A DNA stretch of 64,000 bases from Sphingopyxis sp. CCNWLW2 (GCF_037095755.1 NZ_JBAWKJ010000001.1:2297001-2361000), one strand, 5' to 3'; shown: positions 8,997 to 18,966, counted from the stretch's first letter. Notes: generated from the sequence alone by a model not told the origin. Made by a program: numbers and translations.

Positions 8997-10262
8997 TCAT
9001 GCCGACTGGCGCTCGCGTTCGAGCTGCTCGAGCGACTTGCCCTCGTTGCGCGGTGCCCAGAGGGCGCCGATCAGACCGCTCACCACGAGGAAGCCAGTGA
9101 GAATCCACGCGAGGTTGGTGAACCCCGTCGCGGCAAGTGCCGGGACGAAAAAGCTGAAGAAGCCGAGGCAGATGCGCACGATCGCGAAGCAAAGCCCCTG
9201 CGCCGTCGCGCGGAGTTCGGTCGGGAACATCTCCGAACTCCAGAGCTGGAAGAAGCTCTGCGCGCCGAAGCCGCCACCGAACTGCAGCAGGAAGACGTGA
9301 AGCAGCGCGATGCCGATCCCCAGCGGAAACACCGCGAGCAGCGCCATGCCGACGATCTGGATCAGCGCCGAGACGATGAAGAGGGTGCGCTGGTTGACCT
9401 TGTCCGACAGGCGCATGAACACGAAATAGATCGAGCCCATCCCGATCGCGAAGCTCAGCGCCTGGATTGCGACGCTGCCCGCCTGATCCGCCACATCCAG
9501 CGTCTGCAGGATATAAGGGAAGAAGAAACCGTTCGTTCCCGCCCAGAGGTTCCAGAAGCCGTACATGCCGACGAGGCCGAGAATCGATCCGAGATAGGGC
9601 TGCCTGAAAAGGGTCGATACCGGCAGGGGCGGCTTTTCGCTCTTCTGCGTTTCCTCCCAGCGCCGGCTCTCGCGCATCTTGCGGCGGAGCAGCATCAGAC
9701 CGAGCGCGATGATCATCAGATGCGCGAAGACGATGCGCGCACCCAATATGCCAAGGTCGGTGAGCGCAAGGCTCATCAGCAGCACGACGACCGGTCCGAG
9801 ATACCAAAGGACCTGCGCGACGCCGCTATGCTTTCCGCGCCGCTTGTCGGGCGCTCCCTCGGCGATGAGCGACCAGCTGGCCGGGATGTCGGCGCCGACC
9901 GCGAGGCCGACGATCAGGAAGCCGGTGACGATCATCCACGGCGCCACCGCGAAGACGAGCAGGCCCATGCCAAGCGCATAAACGAGCATGTCCCACTGGT
10001 AGATCCGCTTGCGGCCGAGCTTGTCGCAGAGCCAGCCGCCGACCAGTGCGCCGACACCGGCGCCGATCGCATTGGGTCCGAAAGCGGCGATGAGACCTAC
10101 GAAATCGTTCGAGAGATTGTAGAATTCCTTCCACAGCGCGAGTGCCGCGGCGCCCGCGACGATCGACCCCGCGTCGATATAATTGGCGAGACCGGCGAGG
10201 ATCGTGTTCCTCCAATTGTCGGTCTGGGGCTGTTCGCCCACCAAGGCCTGGCTGCTGCTCAT
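8997..10262 (-). CDS. MFS sugar permease (rhamnose transport likely)
   Basis: This 421-residue major-facilitator protein has about 12 hydrophobic segments. Sugar-porter-like features include [14 protein letters not shown] between the second and third helices and [11 protein letters not shown] in the cytoplasmic loop. The start at 10262 is supported by an ATGA overlap with the stop of the upstream dehydrogenase gene and a GGGAAGGGA ribosome-binding site; another Met lies two codons earlier. It is the last gene of the kinase-dehydrogenase-permease operon, which argues for inner-membrane uptake of L-rhamnose or a rhamnoside. Specificity cannot be read directly. Confidence 0.85.
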   Translation of the reverse strand: MSSSQALVGEQPQTDNWRNTILAGLANYIDAGSIVAGAAALALWKEFYNLSNDFVGLIAAFGPNAIGAGVGALVGGWLCDKLGRKRIYQWDMLVYALGMGLLVFAVAPWMIVTGFLIVGLAVGADIPASWSLIAEGAPDKRRGKHSGVAQVLWYLGPVVVLLMSLALTDLGILGARIVFAHLMIIALGLMLLRRKMRESRRWEETQKSEKPPLPVSTLFRQPYLGSILGLVGMYGFWNLWAGTNGFFFPYILQTLDVADQAGSVAIQALSFAIGMGSIYFVFMRLSDKVNQRTLFIVSALIQIVGMALLAVFPLGIGIALLHVFLLQFGGGFGAQSFFQLWSSEMFPTELRATAQGLCFAIVRICLGFFSFFVPALAATGFTNLAWILTGFLVVSGLIGALWAPRNEGKSLEQLERERQSA

Positions 10263-11413
10263 CGGCATTCCCTTCCCACTAATATGTCTTGGTTGATGTC
10301 TTTGATGGTCCGTGCGCCGGTCAGCGCCATGGCGACCCGCATTTCGGCTTCGATCAGCTGCAGCATGCGCGTGACCCCGGCCTCACCGCCGGCCGCGAGT
10401 GCATAGGCCCACGCCCGGCCGAGGAGCACGCCCTTCGCGCCGAGCGCGAGCATCCGCACGACGTCGAGGCCCGAGCGCACGCCCCCGTCGGCGAGGATGG
10501 TCAGGCGGTCGCCCACGGCATCGGCGATCGGAGGCAGCGCCCGCGCGGTCGACAGCACGCCGTCGAGTTGGCGCCCGCCATGGTTCGACACGACGATGCC
10601 GTCGGCGCCGAGTTCGGCCGCCTCGCGCGCGTCCTCGGGGTCGAGCAGCCCCTTGATGATCAGCGGGCCTCTCCATTCGGACCGGATGAAATCGAGATCG
10701 CGCCAATCGATCGACGGGTCGAAATTGTTCCGCATCCAGGCGAAGAAATCCTCGATGCCGGTCTTGCCGCTGAGAACCGGTGCGACATTGCCGAGCGCGT
10801 GCGGCCGGCCGCGAACGCCGACATCCCATGCCCAGCGCGGACGCGCCATGGCCTGGAGCGTACGCCGCGCGGCGCCGGCGAGGCCCGGGGCACCCGCGAG
10901 ACCGGTGCGATAGTCGCGGTAACGCGAGCCGGGAACGGGCATGTCGACGGTGAAGACCAGCGCCGAGCAGCCCGCGGCGGCGGCTTGGGCGAGAAGGTCG
11001 CGCATGAAGGCGCGGTCGCGAATCATGTAGAGCTGGAACCAGAAGGGCGCGCTTGTCGCGCGCGCGACCTCGCCGATGTCGCATGCCGAGACGGTCGAAA
11101 GGGTAAAGGGGATACCCGCCGCATTGGCCGCGCGCACGGCCTGGCATTCGCCGCGGCGGGCGTTGAGGCCGGCGAGGCCGATCGGGGCAAGTGCCATCGG
11201 CAGCGCGAGCGTCTGCCCGAACAGTTCGGTCGAAAGATCGAGGTTCGAGACGTCGCGTAACACGCGCTGCCGCAGCGCGATGGCCGAGAGATCCTCGACA
11301 TTTCGGCGCAAGGTGACCTCGGCGTAGGAGCCGCCATCGATATATTCGAAGAGGAAGCGTGGCAGTCGTCGCCGCGCCGCCGCGCGGAAATCGGCGACGC
11401 TCGCCGGCATCAT
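10259..11413 (-). CDS. lldD: FMN-dependent L-lactate dehydrogenase
   Basis: This 384-residue alpha-hydroxy-acid oxidising enzyme begins [23 protein letters not shown], has FQLYMIRDR in the barrel, the active-site segment [10 protein letters not shown] near residue 275, and the FMN-phosphate site [13 protein letters not shown]. The family oxidises L-lactate to pyruvate and passes electrons to the respiratory chain. Length is normal. It overlaps the kinase stop (ATGA) and the MFS start (ATGA), so the three genes are translationally coupled. Being in a rhamnose operon makes sense because the C-terminal half of RhaD should turn lactaldehyde into L-lactate. Another 2-hydroxy acid as substrate is possible. 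Confidence 0.88.
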   Translation of the reverse strand: MMPASVADFRAAARRRLPRFLFEYIDGGSYAEVTLRRNVEDLSAIALRQRVLRDVSNLDLSTELFGQTLALPMALAPIGLAGLNARRGECQAVRAANAAGIPFTLSTVSACDIGEVARATSAPFWFQLYMIRDRAFMRDLLAQAAAAGCSALVFTVDMPVPGSRYRDYRTGLAGAPGLAGAARRTLQAMARPRWAWDVGVRGRPHALGNVAPVLSGKTGIEDFFAWMRNNFDPSIDWRDLDFIRSEWRGPLIIKGLLDPEDAREAAELGADGIVVSNHGGRQLDGVLSTARALPPIADAVGDRLTILADGGVRSGLDVVRMLALGAKGVLLGRAWAYALAAGGEAGVTRMLQLIEAEMRVAMALTGARTIKDINQDILVGRECR

Positions 11414-12804
11414 GCGTAGGCTCCGACTTCGGCGCGCCAGCGGTCCGCATAGGCGGCGATGCCCGTCGCCAGCGGTGCGACCCGGACGAGCTGGCCTTGC
11501 GGCTCGAGATCGGGGGCGATCAGCCGGAGGGCGCCGAAGGACACGTCATTGTGGGCGTTCGCAGTATAGACGCGCATGTCCGGGCGGAGTGCAGCAAGCG
11601 CCTGGACGAACACATCGGCTTCGGCGAAGCGACCCTCGACGAGGAGGCGTCCGCGGCTTCCGATGAGCGAGAGCGAGGTGTCGGCGACAAGCGCTGCATA
11701 GAGGCACATGGCCGCCCGCCGCTCGTACCAGTCGTCGGGTTCGTCGAGCCAGCCGCCCCGCCCAGCCGGGAAGGGCCCGCATCCCGGCGCCAGGGTCGGC
11801 CGCATCATCGCCCCGCGCCGGATCACCTCAGATACTGCCGCGAGCAGCTTTGGCTGATCGGGCTTGATATCGACACGGCGGGTGTCGATCTCGATAACGC
11901 TTTCAATCTCGCGTCCGCCCATGAAACGCGCCGAGGGAACTGGCTTCCCAAAAGCGTCGACATTGACGAGGCAGTCGCGGCTTTCGCTGAGCTTCGTCGT
12001 GTCGACGGTCTCGGCGGTGATCCGCATCGCAACGAACCAGGTGCCAGTCGACAGGACCGTCGCTTCATTGTCGGCGATCTCGGGGAAGCCGCGTGCGGCA
12101 AGAAGCGCCGCGTTGGAATCATGCAGCCCGGCGAGCACCTTGACCCCGGCGGGAAGTCCCGTACGCGCAGCGATCTCGCTGCGTATCGGCCCCAGAACGG
12201 CGCTCGCGCTGGCCATCGGCGCGAAGCGCCTTGCCCAGCCCATGCGCTCGGCGAGCGGCGAGAAGCGGCCGCGAAGGGGATTCCAGAGGTCCGTATGGCA
12301 GCCGAGGCTCGTGACCTCGCTGGCCGCGCGCCCGGTCAGGAACCATGCCCAATATTGCGCCCATGGGAGCAGCGTCGCGCCGGCCATCACACGCGGGTAG
12401 AGCCGGTCCATCCAGTACAGCTGCGCCCCCATGTTAAGGCCATCGGGCAGGGCGGGCGACCCCGTGACGACAAAGGGATCGCGTTCGGCGCGATAGGCGG
12501 CGAGAATATGGTCCGGGACCGGCTGCTCATAGTCGAGCGGAAGAAAGATCGGCGACCCGCCATCTACCGCCACAACGCCTGCGCCATGGCCGACGGGAAC
12601 AATTGTGCCCACATCCTCGCCTGCATAGCGGGCGAGCGCTTCGATCAGCCAGGATTCGATTCCGTCGGAGTCGAGGCGTCGCACGCTGCCAAGCTCGCGC
12701 GGCGAAGCTGGACGAACCTGCCGGTCCAGCATGGCGCCTTCGGCCGACCAGAGGCTGACCTTGCTCAGCGTCTTGCCCAGGTCGATGACGATAATGGCGC
12801 TCAT
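11410..12804 (-). CDS. rhaK: FGGY-family carbohydrate kinase, probable rhamnulokinase
   Basis: This 464-residue kinase of the FGGY/hexokinase-actin fold opens with the ATP-binding segment [16 protein letters not shown]. It has a substrate-domain stretch [13 protein letters not shown] and the second-domain motifs [11 protein letters not shown] and STGTWFVAM. The inferred reaction is ATP-dependent phosphorylation of L-rhamnulose at C1. The start at 12804 faces the rhaD gene, and the 125-bp divergent gap contains operator D. It is first in a three-gene operon with lldD and the MFS permease. The rhamnulose assignment rests on context with rhaD and rhaI. Confidence 0.85.
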   Translation of the reverse strand: MSAIIVIDLGKTLSKVSLWSAEGAMLDRQVRPASPRELGSVRRLDSDGIESWLIEALARYAGEDVGTIVPVGHGAGVVAVDGGSPIFLPLDYEQPVPDHILAAYRAERDPFVVTGSPALPDGLNMGAQLYWMDRLYPRVMAGATLLPWAQYWAWFLTGRAASEVTSLGCHTDLWNPLRGRFSPLAERMGWARRFAPMASASAVLGPIRSEIAARTGLPAGVKVLAGLHDSNAALLAARGFPEIADNEATVLSTGTWFVAMRITAETVDTTKLSESRDCLVNVDAFGKPVPSARFMGGREIESVIEIDTRRVDIKPDQPKLLAAVSEVIRRGAMMRPTLAPGCGPFPAGRGGWLDEPDDWYERRAAMCLYAALVADTSLSLIGSRGRLLVEGRFAEADVFVQALAALRPDMRVYTANAHNDVSFGALRLIAPDLEPQGQLVRVAPLATGIAAYADRWRAEVGAYA

Positions 12805-12837
12805 TATTGTTGCGATCCTCTCAATTTGCGAATCTAC

Positions 12838-12860
12838 TAACAGTCAGAGTTGATTGTTTC
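12838..12860. promoter_or_regulatory. Rhamnose-regulon operator, site D (divergent promoter)
   Basis: TAACAGTCA-gagt-TGATTGTTTC, a strong match to the motif, lies in the divergent gap between the kinase start (34 bp away) and rhaD (70 bp away). One bound regulator could control both catabolic operons. Confidence 0.68.
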
Positions 12861-12929
12861 TAGCTAAATTGTTAGACGCGCGTTGCAAGGCGGCGAACCG
12901 CCCCGATCAACCGCTTCCCGAGGATTGCC

Positions 12930-15041
12930 ATGAACGCCCCGACAAAGCTTGCCGCACCCGCCATTTCCTTCGCCGTGCCGACGAGTCGTTGGGACGATGA
13001 CGTGGCGGCAAGACTCGGCGAGGCAGAGCGGCTCCTCTACCGGTCCAATCTCCTCGGGTCCGATCTTACCGTGACCAATTTCGGCGGCGGCAACACCTCG
13101 GCAAAAATCGTGGGGGCTGATCCGCTCTCCGGCGCAGAGGTCGAAGTTCTGTGGGTGAAGGGTTCGGGCGGCGACATCGGATCGATGAAGCTCGACGGCT
13201 TCGCGACGCTTTACCAGGACAAGCTCCTGTCGCTCGAGGCGCATTATGGCGGCCCGGACGACGACGACAAAATGGTCGGCTACCTGCCCCACTGCACCTT
13301 CGATCTTAATGGGCGCACCGCGTCGATCGACACGCCACTCCATTCGCTCCTGCCCTTCGCGCATGTCGACCATGTCCATCCCGACGCGATCATCGCGCTC
13401 GCGGCGAGCTCGGGCGGCGAGGAAGCCACCAAGGCGATCTGGGGCGGCAAGATCGGCTGGCTGCCGTGGAAGCGACCCGGCTACACGCTTGGGGTGCAGC
13501 TGCGCGACTATGTGAAGGCGAACCCCGGGGTCGAAGGGGTCATGCTCGCCGGCCATGGTATCATCTGCTGGGCGGACAGCGCCAAGGCCTGCTACGAGCA
13601 TACCGTCCGGCTCATCGCCGACGCCGCGGCCTATCTCAACGAGCGGCTTGCCGTGCGTCCAGCCTTCGGCGGCGAGCGCGTCGCGCCGAATCCCGAGCGC
13701 GCCGCGATCGCGGCGGCGCTCATGCCGCGCCTGCGCGGGCTGATGACCGGCGCGCGCCGCAAGGTCGGCCACTATTCGGACGATGCCGAGGCGCTCGAGT
13801 TCGTCGGAAGCGTGGAATTCGAACGGCTGGCGGCGCTCGGCACCTCCTGTCCCGACCATTTCCTGCGTACCAAGATCGCGCCGCTGACGCTTGACCCGGC
13901 TCGCCTTGAAGACGAGGCCTATCTCGCGGGCCAGATCGAGGATTATCGCCAGCTTTACGCGGCCTATTATGAGCGCTGCAAGCGCGCCAACTCGCCTGCC
14001 ATGCGCGATCCCAACCCGGTCGTCGTGCTGGTGCCGGGCGTAGGCCGCATCACCTTTGCAGGCGACAAGACCACCGCGCGCCTCGCGGGCGAATTCTACG
14101 GTAACGCGATCAACGTGATGCGCGGCGCCGAGGCGATCGGCGACTATATCGCGCTCGACGAACAGGAAGCCTTCGACATCGAATATTGGCTTCTCGAGGA
14201 AGCGAAGCTCCAGCGCATGCCCGCGCCCAAGCCGCTCGTCGGCCGCATCGCGCTGGTCACCGGGGGCGCCGGCGGCATCGGCGCCGCGACCGCGGCGCGG
14301 CTGCTCCGCGAAGGGGCCTGCGTCCTGCTCGCCGACCGCGACGGCGCCGCCGTCGAAGAGGTTCGCGAGGGGTTTGCAAAGCAGTTCGGCCCGGATGTGG
14401 TTCGCGCGGCAGTGTGCGACGTCACCGACGAGGCGGAGGTGCAGGCCGCGTTCGACGCCTGCGCGCGCGAATTCGGCGGGCTCGACATCCTCGTCGCCAA
14501 CGCCGGCATCGCCTCCTCGGCACCGCTCGAGGAGACGACCACCGCCTTGTGGAAGAAGAATTACGACGTGCTTGCCGAGGGCTATTTTCTCACCAGCCGG
14601 TCGGCCTGGCCGCTTCTCAAACGCATGAAGGGGCAGGGCGGCGCGAGCGTCGTGTTCATCGGCTCGAAAAATGCTGTCGCTGCCGCGACCAATGCGAGCG
14701 CCTATGCCTCGGCCAAGGCGGCCGCCAATCATCTTGCGCGCTGCCTCGCGCTCGAAGGTGCGCCCGACGGCATCCGGGTCAATGTCGTGAACCCCGATGC
14801 AGTCATTCGCGGCTCGAAAATCTGGGACGGCGACTGGCGCCAGGAGCGCGCCGGCGCGCATGGCATCGGCGCCGGCCAGGAGCTCGAAGACCATTATCGT
14901 CAGCGCTCGCTGCTCAAGCGCGACGTGCTGCCCGAGGACATCGCCGAGGCGGTCCATTTTCTGGCGAGTGACGCATCGGCCAAGTCAACCGGCAACATGA
15001 TCAACGTCGACGCCGGCAACGCCCAGGCCTTCACCCGCTGA
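12930..15041 (+). CDS. rhaD: Bifunctional rhamnulose-1-phosphate aldolase / short-chain dehydrogenase
   Basis: This 703-residue fusion has an N-terminal class II aldolase domain (residues about 20-400) with metal-binding HVDHVHPD near 145 and a GHGIICW segment. The C-terminal short-chain dehydrogenase domain (about 435-700) has the nucleotide-binding TGGAGGIGAATA near 445 and the catalytic Tyr592/Lys596 pair (YASAK). Known relatives split rhamnulose-1-phosphate into DHAP and L-lactaldehyde, and the second domain oxidises lactaldehyde to lactate. It starts a plus-strand operon with rhaI 20 bp downstream, driven from the gap that holds operator D. The full length of both domains indicates an intact gene. 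Confidence 0.93.
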   Translation: MNAPTKLAAPAISFAVPTSRWDDDVAARLGEAERLLYRSNLLGSDLTVTNFGGGNTSAKIVGADPLSGAEVEVLWVKGSGGDIGSMKLDGFATLYQDKLLSLEAHYGGPDDDDKMVGYLPHCTFDLNGRTASIDTPLHSLLPFAHVDHVHPDAIIALAASSGGEEATKAIWGGKIGWLPWKRPGYTLGVQLRDYVKANPGVEGVMLAGHGIICWADSAKACYEHTVRLIADAAAYLNERLAVRPAFGGERVAPNPERAAIAAALMPRLRGLMTGARRKVGHYSDDAEALEFVGSVEFERLAALGTSCPDHFLRTKIAPLTLDPARLEDEAYLAGQIEDYRQLYAAYYERCKRANSPAMRDPNPVVVLVPGVGRITFAGDKTTARLAGEFYGNAINVMRGAEAIGDYIALDEQEAFDIEYWLLEEAKLQRMPAPKPLVGRIALVTGGAGGIGAATAARLLREGACVLLADRDGAAVEEVREGFAKQFGPDVVRAAVCDVTDEAEVQAAFDACAREFGGLDILVANAGIASSAPLEETTTALWKKNYDVLAEGYFLTSRSAWPLLKRMKGQGGASVVFIGSKNAVAAATNASAYASAKAAANHLARCLALEGAPDGIRVNVVNPDAVIRGSKIWDGDWRQERAGAHGIGAGQELEDHYRQRSLLKRDVLPEDIAEAVHFLASDASAKSTGNMINVDAGNAQAFTR

Positions 15042-15061
15042 CCCCGAACGAGGATATTGAG

Positions 15062-16351
15062 ATGAACATGCCGATTTCGGAGGAACTGATCGCCGAGGCC
15101 AATGTCCGCGAGATGGCGGCACTCGAAGATGAGTATGACGCACTCGGCCGCAAGCTCGAACGTCGCGGCATGGGCTTGGCCGCGATCAAGCGGCGGGTTT
15201 CCGAATTCTCGGTTGCCGTGCCCAGTTGGGGCGCTGGTCGCGGGGGCACCCGTTTCGCCAAATTTCCGATCCCGGGCGAGCCGACCAACATTCACGAAAA
15301 GCTTCAGGATTGCGCGGTCATCAACCAGCTCGGCCGTGCGACGCCGCGCGTCAGCCCGCATTTTCCCTGGGACCAGGTCAGTGATTATGGTGCGCTTCGC
15401 GAAGAAGCGGCAGCGCTTGGGCTCGGTTTCGATGCGGTAAACTCGAACACCTTCCAGGACCAGCCGGGGCAGCGGCACAGCTACAGCACCGGGTCGCTCG
15501 CATCGAGCGTCAAGGCGACGCGCGACCAGGCCATCGAGCATAATATCGAATGCATCGAGATCGGTGAGCAGCTGGGCTCGAAGGACCTCACCGTCTGGGT
15601 GGGCGACGGCACCAATTTTCCCGGCCAGCAGGATCTGGCGCGCAGTCTTGACCGCTACCTCGATTCGGCTGCCCAGATTTACAAGGCGCTGCCGGGCGAC
15701 TGGCGCATGCTGATCGAACACAAGATGTTCGAGCCAGCCTTCTATTCGACGGTGATTTCGGACTGGGGCAGCTCGATCCTCGCGGCGCAGGAACTCGGAC
15801 CCAAGGCTATGTGCCTCGTCGACCTCGGGCATCACGCGCCGAATGTGAACATCGAGCAGATCGTTGCGCGGCTCCATCGCTTCGGCAAGCTGGGCGGCTT
15901 TCACTTCAATGACAGCAAATATGGCGACGACGATCTCGATGCGGGGTCGATCAACCCCCACCAGCTTTTCCTCGTCTTCAACGAACTCGTCGAAGCCGAA
16001 CTCAACCCGCGCGGCGGCTTCCGTCCAGCCTATATGATCGACCAGTCGCACAATGTGACTGATCCGATCGAGAGCATGCTTTCGTCGGCCGAGACGATCA
16101 CCGCCTGTTACGCGAAGGCGCTGCTCGTCGATCGGTCGATGCTGCATATCGCGCAGGAAGTGAATGATCCGATGCTCGCCTTTCGCACCCTCCGGGCGGC
16201 CTATGATCTCGATGTAACACCGATCCTGGCTATGGCCCGTGTCGAGGCGGGCGGCGCAATCGACACGATAAAGACGTATCGCGCGAGCCATTGGCGAGCG
16301 CGCAAGGCGCAGGAACGCGAGCCCGTGGGCCTCGGTGCCGGGATCGTCTAG
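15062..16351 (+). CDS. rhaI: L-rhamnose isomerase, RhaI type
   Basis: This 429-residue TIM-barrel sugar isomerase resembles the rhizobial RhaI group (FPIPGEPTNIHEKLQDCAVI, HPHFPWDQVSD-like segments, then WVGDGTNFPGQ, LIEHKMFEPAFY, DLGHHAPN and FHFNDSKYGDDD). The last segments hold the metal ligands. It converts L-rhamnose to L-rhamnulose, the kinase substrate. A GAGGATATTGAG leader precedes the ATG, and the gene lies 20 bp after rhaD, so the two are co-transcribed. The N-terminus (MNMPISEELIAEANVREMAALEDEY) is typical of the family. Confidence 0.92.
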   Translation: MNMPISEELIAEANVREMAALEDEYDALGRKLERRGMGLAAIKRRVSEFSVAVPSWGAGRGGTRFAKFPIPGEPTNIHEKLQDCAVINQLGRATPRVSPHFPWDQVSDYGALREEAAALGLGFDAVNSNTFQDQPGQRHSYSTGSLASSVKATRDQAIEHNIECIEIGEQLGSKDLTVWVGDGTNFPGQQDLARSLDRYLDSAAQIYKALPGDWRMLIEHKMFEPAFYSTVISDWGSSILAAQELGPKAMCLVDLGHHAPNVNIEQIVARLHRFGKLGGFHFNDSKYGDDDLDAGSINPHQLFLVFNELVEAELNPRGGFRPAYMIDQSHNVTDPIESMLSSAETITACYAKALLVDRSMLHIAQEVNDPMLAFRTLRAAYDLDVTPILAMARVEAGGAIDTIKTYRASHWRARKAQEREPVGLGAGIV

Positions 16352-16407
16352 CTTGCGCTGATATACCAATATGATCGGCGGCAAGGCCGGAAAAGGAGGG
16401 GCGTGAG

Positions 16408-17742
16408 ATGACCGAGAGACGCATCGAAGAGGGCCCGCCGCCGGCGAGCGCGCTCAGCCGCCGATCGATCCTCTCGGTCGGCGCGTTGCTCGCGCTCGGC
16501 GCCTGCACGCCGCGCGGCGTTATGACCGCAAGTGTACCGCGCTTCGACTGGAGGCTGCATTCCGCCGCCGATGCAGGCATGGGCCAGGCGGGACTTGAAG
16601 CCGTTCGAGACGCGGTGCAGCAGCAGATCGACGCCGGCGTCATCAATGGCGCGGTGAGCGCAATCGCGCGTCGAGGCAAGCTCGTTTGGCATGAGGCGCA
16701 GGGGTTCAGCAATCCGGTCGCCAGGACGCCGATGCGCAAGGATGCGATCTTTCGCGTCATGTCGTCGAGCAAGCCGGTCACCGCCATCGCAATTCTCACG
16801 CTGGTCGATGAGGGCAAGCTGTCGCTTGACGACAAGGTCAGCAAATATATTCCGTCCTTCGCCAACCCGCGGGTCGCTATTGCGCCGCCGGGCAATGCCG
16901 ATCCCGCCAAAGTGAAGATCGTTCCGGCGACGCGCGAACTCGTTATTCGCGACCTTCTGACGCATACATCGGGGATCACCAGCGTCGGCGACAAGATGAT
17001 GCCGGGACCCGCTTCGCTCGTGAACAAGATCCAGCGACTGCCGGGCGACACGCTCGAATCCTACATTCCGCGCATCGGTCCGGCCGTGCTCCAGTTCCAG
17101 CCGGGGTCGAAATTTTCCTACTCGCCGCTCGATGCTCTCGATACCGCACTGTACATCGTGCAGCTCGTCTCGGGCCGGCCCGCCGACGTCTATATGCACG
17201 AGCGGATCTTCGCGCCGCTCGAGATGGTCGACACTTATTACAATGTGCCGGCCGCAAAGCAGTCACGCATCGTTGATATCTATGCGACCAGAGATGGCAC
17301 GTGGCAGACGGTCGACCATCTGCTGGGTCCCGGGCCTTATAAATATATCTCGGGCGGCGGCGGCATCTTCAGTACTGTCCATGATTTCATGAACTTCGAG
17401 CTCATGCTTCTCAATAAGGGGAGTTTCAACGGGCGACGCATCATCCGTCCAGAAGTGCATGCCCTCATGCACCAGAATGTCATTGGGACCCTTTTTGCCG
17501 ACTGGTTTCCGGCGTTGACGAAGGGCAATGGTTTCGGTCTGGCGGTGCGGATCGCCGAGACCCCCGAGAATTTGAACGGACGCAGCATCGGGGCCTATGG
17601 CTGGGGAGGCGCATATGGCACCGAAAGCTGGGTTGAACCCGCATTGGACCTAGCCGGTGTTTTCTTCATCCAGATGAATCCGCCGCCGGCAAGCGCATCG
17701 AATAATTTCGAAAAGGCCGTTCGCGCCGCCATCGTCGGCTGA
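16408..17742 (+). CDS. Serine beta-lactamase-fold hydrolase, probable lipoprotein
   Basis: This 444-residue protein starts with SRRSILSVGALLALGAC, a twin-arginine-like signal ending in a lipobox Cys. It carries the class C beta-lactamase/esterase fold: catalytic S119-S-S-K122, a Tyr motif FSYSPLDAL where YxN is usual, and a KTG-like GWGGAYGTE near the C-terminus. Such proteins in sugar loci are usually esterases, not antibiotic-resistance enzymes. It follows rhaI by 56 bp on the same strand and is probably in that operon. The replaced Asn in the Tyr motif also favours an esterase. The substrate is unknown. Confidence 0.85.
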   Translation: MTERRIEEGPPPASALSRRSILSVGALLALGACTPRGVMTASVPRFDWRLHSAADAGMGQAGLEAVRDAVQQQIDAGVINGAVSAIARRGKLVWHEAQGFSNPVARTPMRKDAIFRVMSSSKPVTAIAILTLVDEGKLSLDDKVSKYIPSFANPRVAIAPPGNADPAKVKIVPATRELVIRDLLTHTSGITSVGDKMMPGPASLVNKIQRLPGDTLESYIPRIGPAVLQFQPGSKFSYSPLDALDTALYIVQLVSGRPADVYMHERIFAPLEMVDTYYNVPAAKQSRIVDIYATRDGTWQTVDHLLGPGPYKYISGGGGIFSTVHDFMNFELMLLNKGSFNGRRIIRPEVHALMHQNVIGTLFADWFPALTKGNGFGLAVRIAETPENLNGRSIGAYGWGGAYGTESWVEPALDLAGVFFIQMNPPPASASNNFEKAVRAAIVG

Positions 17743-17826
17743 GCCGTACCAACCGAAGCCTGCCGCCGAAATCCATTCGGTCCATCGGCTTGAAGTCTGT
17801 CGTGCGGGTACAGCCGCAACGCACGC

Positions 17827-18495
17827 TTAGGCTCCGCCCGGCAGATCCTCATCCGGCCGCTGGTGCCCGGCGGCGGCTTCGAGCAGTTCGCGCAGAAGCA
17901 GGATGGCATCCTTCCCGGTCTCGCCGGCCGGCGCGATGACTTCGCCAAGTGCGAGTCCGCGCGCAGCGCCGACGATCAGTTGGAACATGGCGACCGACGG
18001 TTCGCGCTTGAATTCCTTGGTCAGGCTCGCAATCGCTATCGCGTCGATGCGCGCCTGTACGGGACTCAACTTCGCCGCGAGGGCATGATCGCTTCGTGAG
18101 CCCTGGAATATCTCCAGCATCGCGATTCCCGATGGTCGGCGCGTAGAGGCCCAAACGGCTTCGGGATACGCCAGAAGGCGCTGCCGTTTGTCGTTCGCTG
18201 CCTTGAGTTGTTCGCGATAATATTCGGCCTGCTCCTCAAAGATCGACTCGACCACAAAGATCATCAGGTCGGCCTTCGATGGAAACTGGTGCAGCATCGC
18301 GCCGCGGCTCACGCCTGCCATTTCGGCAATCAGGGTCGTGGTTGTCATGCCATAACCGTGCTGGGAGAGGCATTGAATGGCTGCGTCGCGGAGCAGCTGG
18401 CGCGTCCTGGCGCTGCGCGCTTTCTGAGATTTCCGATCCGGCAGGGATCGCAGCGCTGCCTCCGGCCGGTTCGCCTGCGATCGACCCGTCATCAT
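17827..18495 (-). CDS. TetR-family transcriptional regulator 2
   Basis: This 222-residue protein has the TetR DNA-binding helices near residues 30-75 (TRQLLRDAAIQCLSQHGYGMTTTTLIAEMAGVSRGAMLHQFPSKADLM), and its C-terminal domain is closely similar to TetR 1 at 2130-2789. It is convergent with the hydrolase gene and divergent from the TonB receptor. The first two codons are both ATG (18495 and 18492), and no strong ribosome-binding site distinguishes them. It is a candidate for the protein that binds the repeated operator, but which TetR binds which sites cannot be decided here. Confidence 0.9.
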   Translation of the reverse strand: MMTGRSQANRPEAALRSLPDRKSQKARSARTRQLLRDAAIQCLSQHGYGMTTTTLIAEMAGVSRGAMLHQFPSKADLMIFVVESIFEEQAEYYREQLKAANDKRQRLLAYPEAVWASTRRPSGIAMLEIFQGSRSDHALAAKLSPVQARIDAIAIASLTKEFKREPSVAMFQLIVGAARGLALGEVIAPAGETGKDAILLLRELLEAAAGHQRPDEDLPGGA

Positions 18496-18640
18496 CGACG
18501 CCCGAAAATGGAGGGATGCGTGCCGCGGTTCATCATTTCTCCCCGTTCGACGTTGGCGTCTCGCTCGCTGCCGTCAAGCGCCCCTTTCCGGATTGCAGGC
18601 GATCGGCTCGTCTCGCCCTTGACAGTGCAGGGATAAAAGA

Positions 18641-18662
18641 AAGCAGTCAAGATTGTTTAGTA
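18641..18662. promoter_or_regulatory. Variant operator-like site E
   Basis: Both half-sites of the rhamnose-regulon motif are present (AGCAGTCA and GATTGTTTAG), but the spacer is about four bases shorter than in the other sites. It is about 150 bp upstream of TetR 2. It could be an autoregulatory variant or chance. Confidence 0.35.
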
Positions 18663-18781
18663 AATTGAACAGCGTCGCCCCTGCGATATCACGCGAATCG
18701 CGGCGATCGACTCCCGGGGGCCGAGCGCCTCGCGGCCATGCCTCACCCGTGTGGCCCACGCCACGAACGTCTGTTTTTGCA

Positions 18782-18804
18782 CCCGCCACGCCTGGCGTGG
18801 CGGG
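18782..18804. repeat. Perfect 11-bp inverted repeat
   Basis: CCCGCCACGCC and GGCGTGGCGGG are separated by one T. It forms a strong hairpin or cruciform in the long gap between TetR 2 and the TonB receptor. There is no U-tract, so it is not a standard terminator; it may be a dispersed palindromic repeat. Confidence 0.55.
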
Positions 18805-18943
18805 CAGCGAAGACGAAGGGCAGGCCGGCCCATGAAATCATTCACAGAGGGCGGAAAGCCAAGGCCCTCGAGCTTGTGCGCGATGGCTATGATCGCCACC
18901 TCCGCGGCAGAAATGCCACACCCACAAGAAATTCATTGTCATC

Positions 18944-18966
18944 TTACGATCAGTATTGACTGTTTA
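18944..18966. promoter_or_regulatory. Rhamnose-regulon operator, site F
   Basis: TTACGATCA-gtat-TGACTGTTTA ends 65 bp before the TonB receptor start, the same offset as sites A and C. It is expected to control the receptor and the two glycosidase genes that follow. Confidence 0.65.

Noticed and set aside
12864..14957. 697-codon minus-strand frame
   Set aside because: It is exactly antisense to rhaD, which has clear aldolase and dehydrogenase motifs.
14900..16384. 494-codon minus-strand frame
   Set aside because: Antisense to rhaI, whose metal-binding motifs are intact.
16230..17199. Pair of minus-strand frames opposite the serine hydrolase gene
   Set aside because: Both overlap the SxxK-containing gene and each other; shadows of high-GC coding DNA.
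16408..17742. Reading the serine hydrolase as an antibiotic-resistance beta-lactamase
   Set aside because: The Tyr motif lacks the usual Asn, the protein is a probable lipoprotein, and it lies in a sugar operon; an esterase-type role is more likely.
18657..18899. 80-codon minus-strand frame in the TetR-TonB gap
   Set aside because: It runs through the perfect palindrome, has no ribosome-binding site, and its composition looks like a translated repeat.
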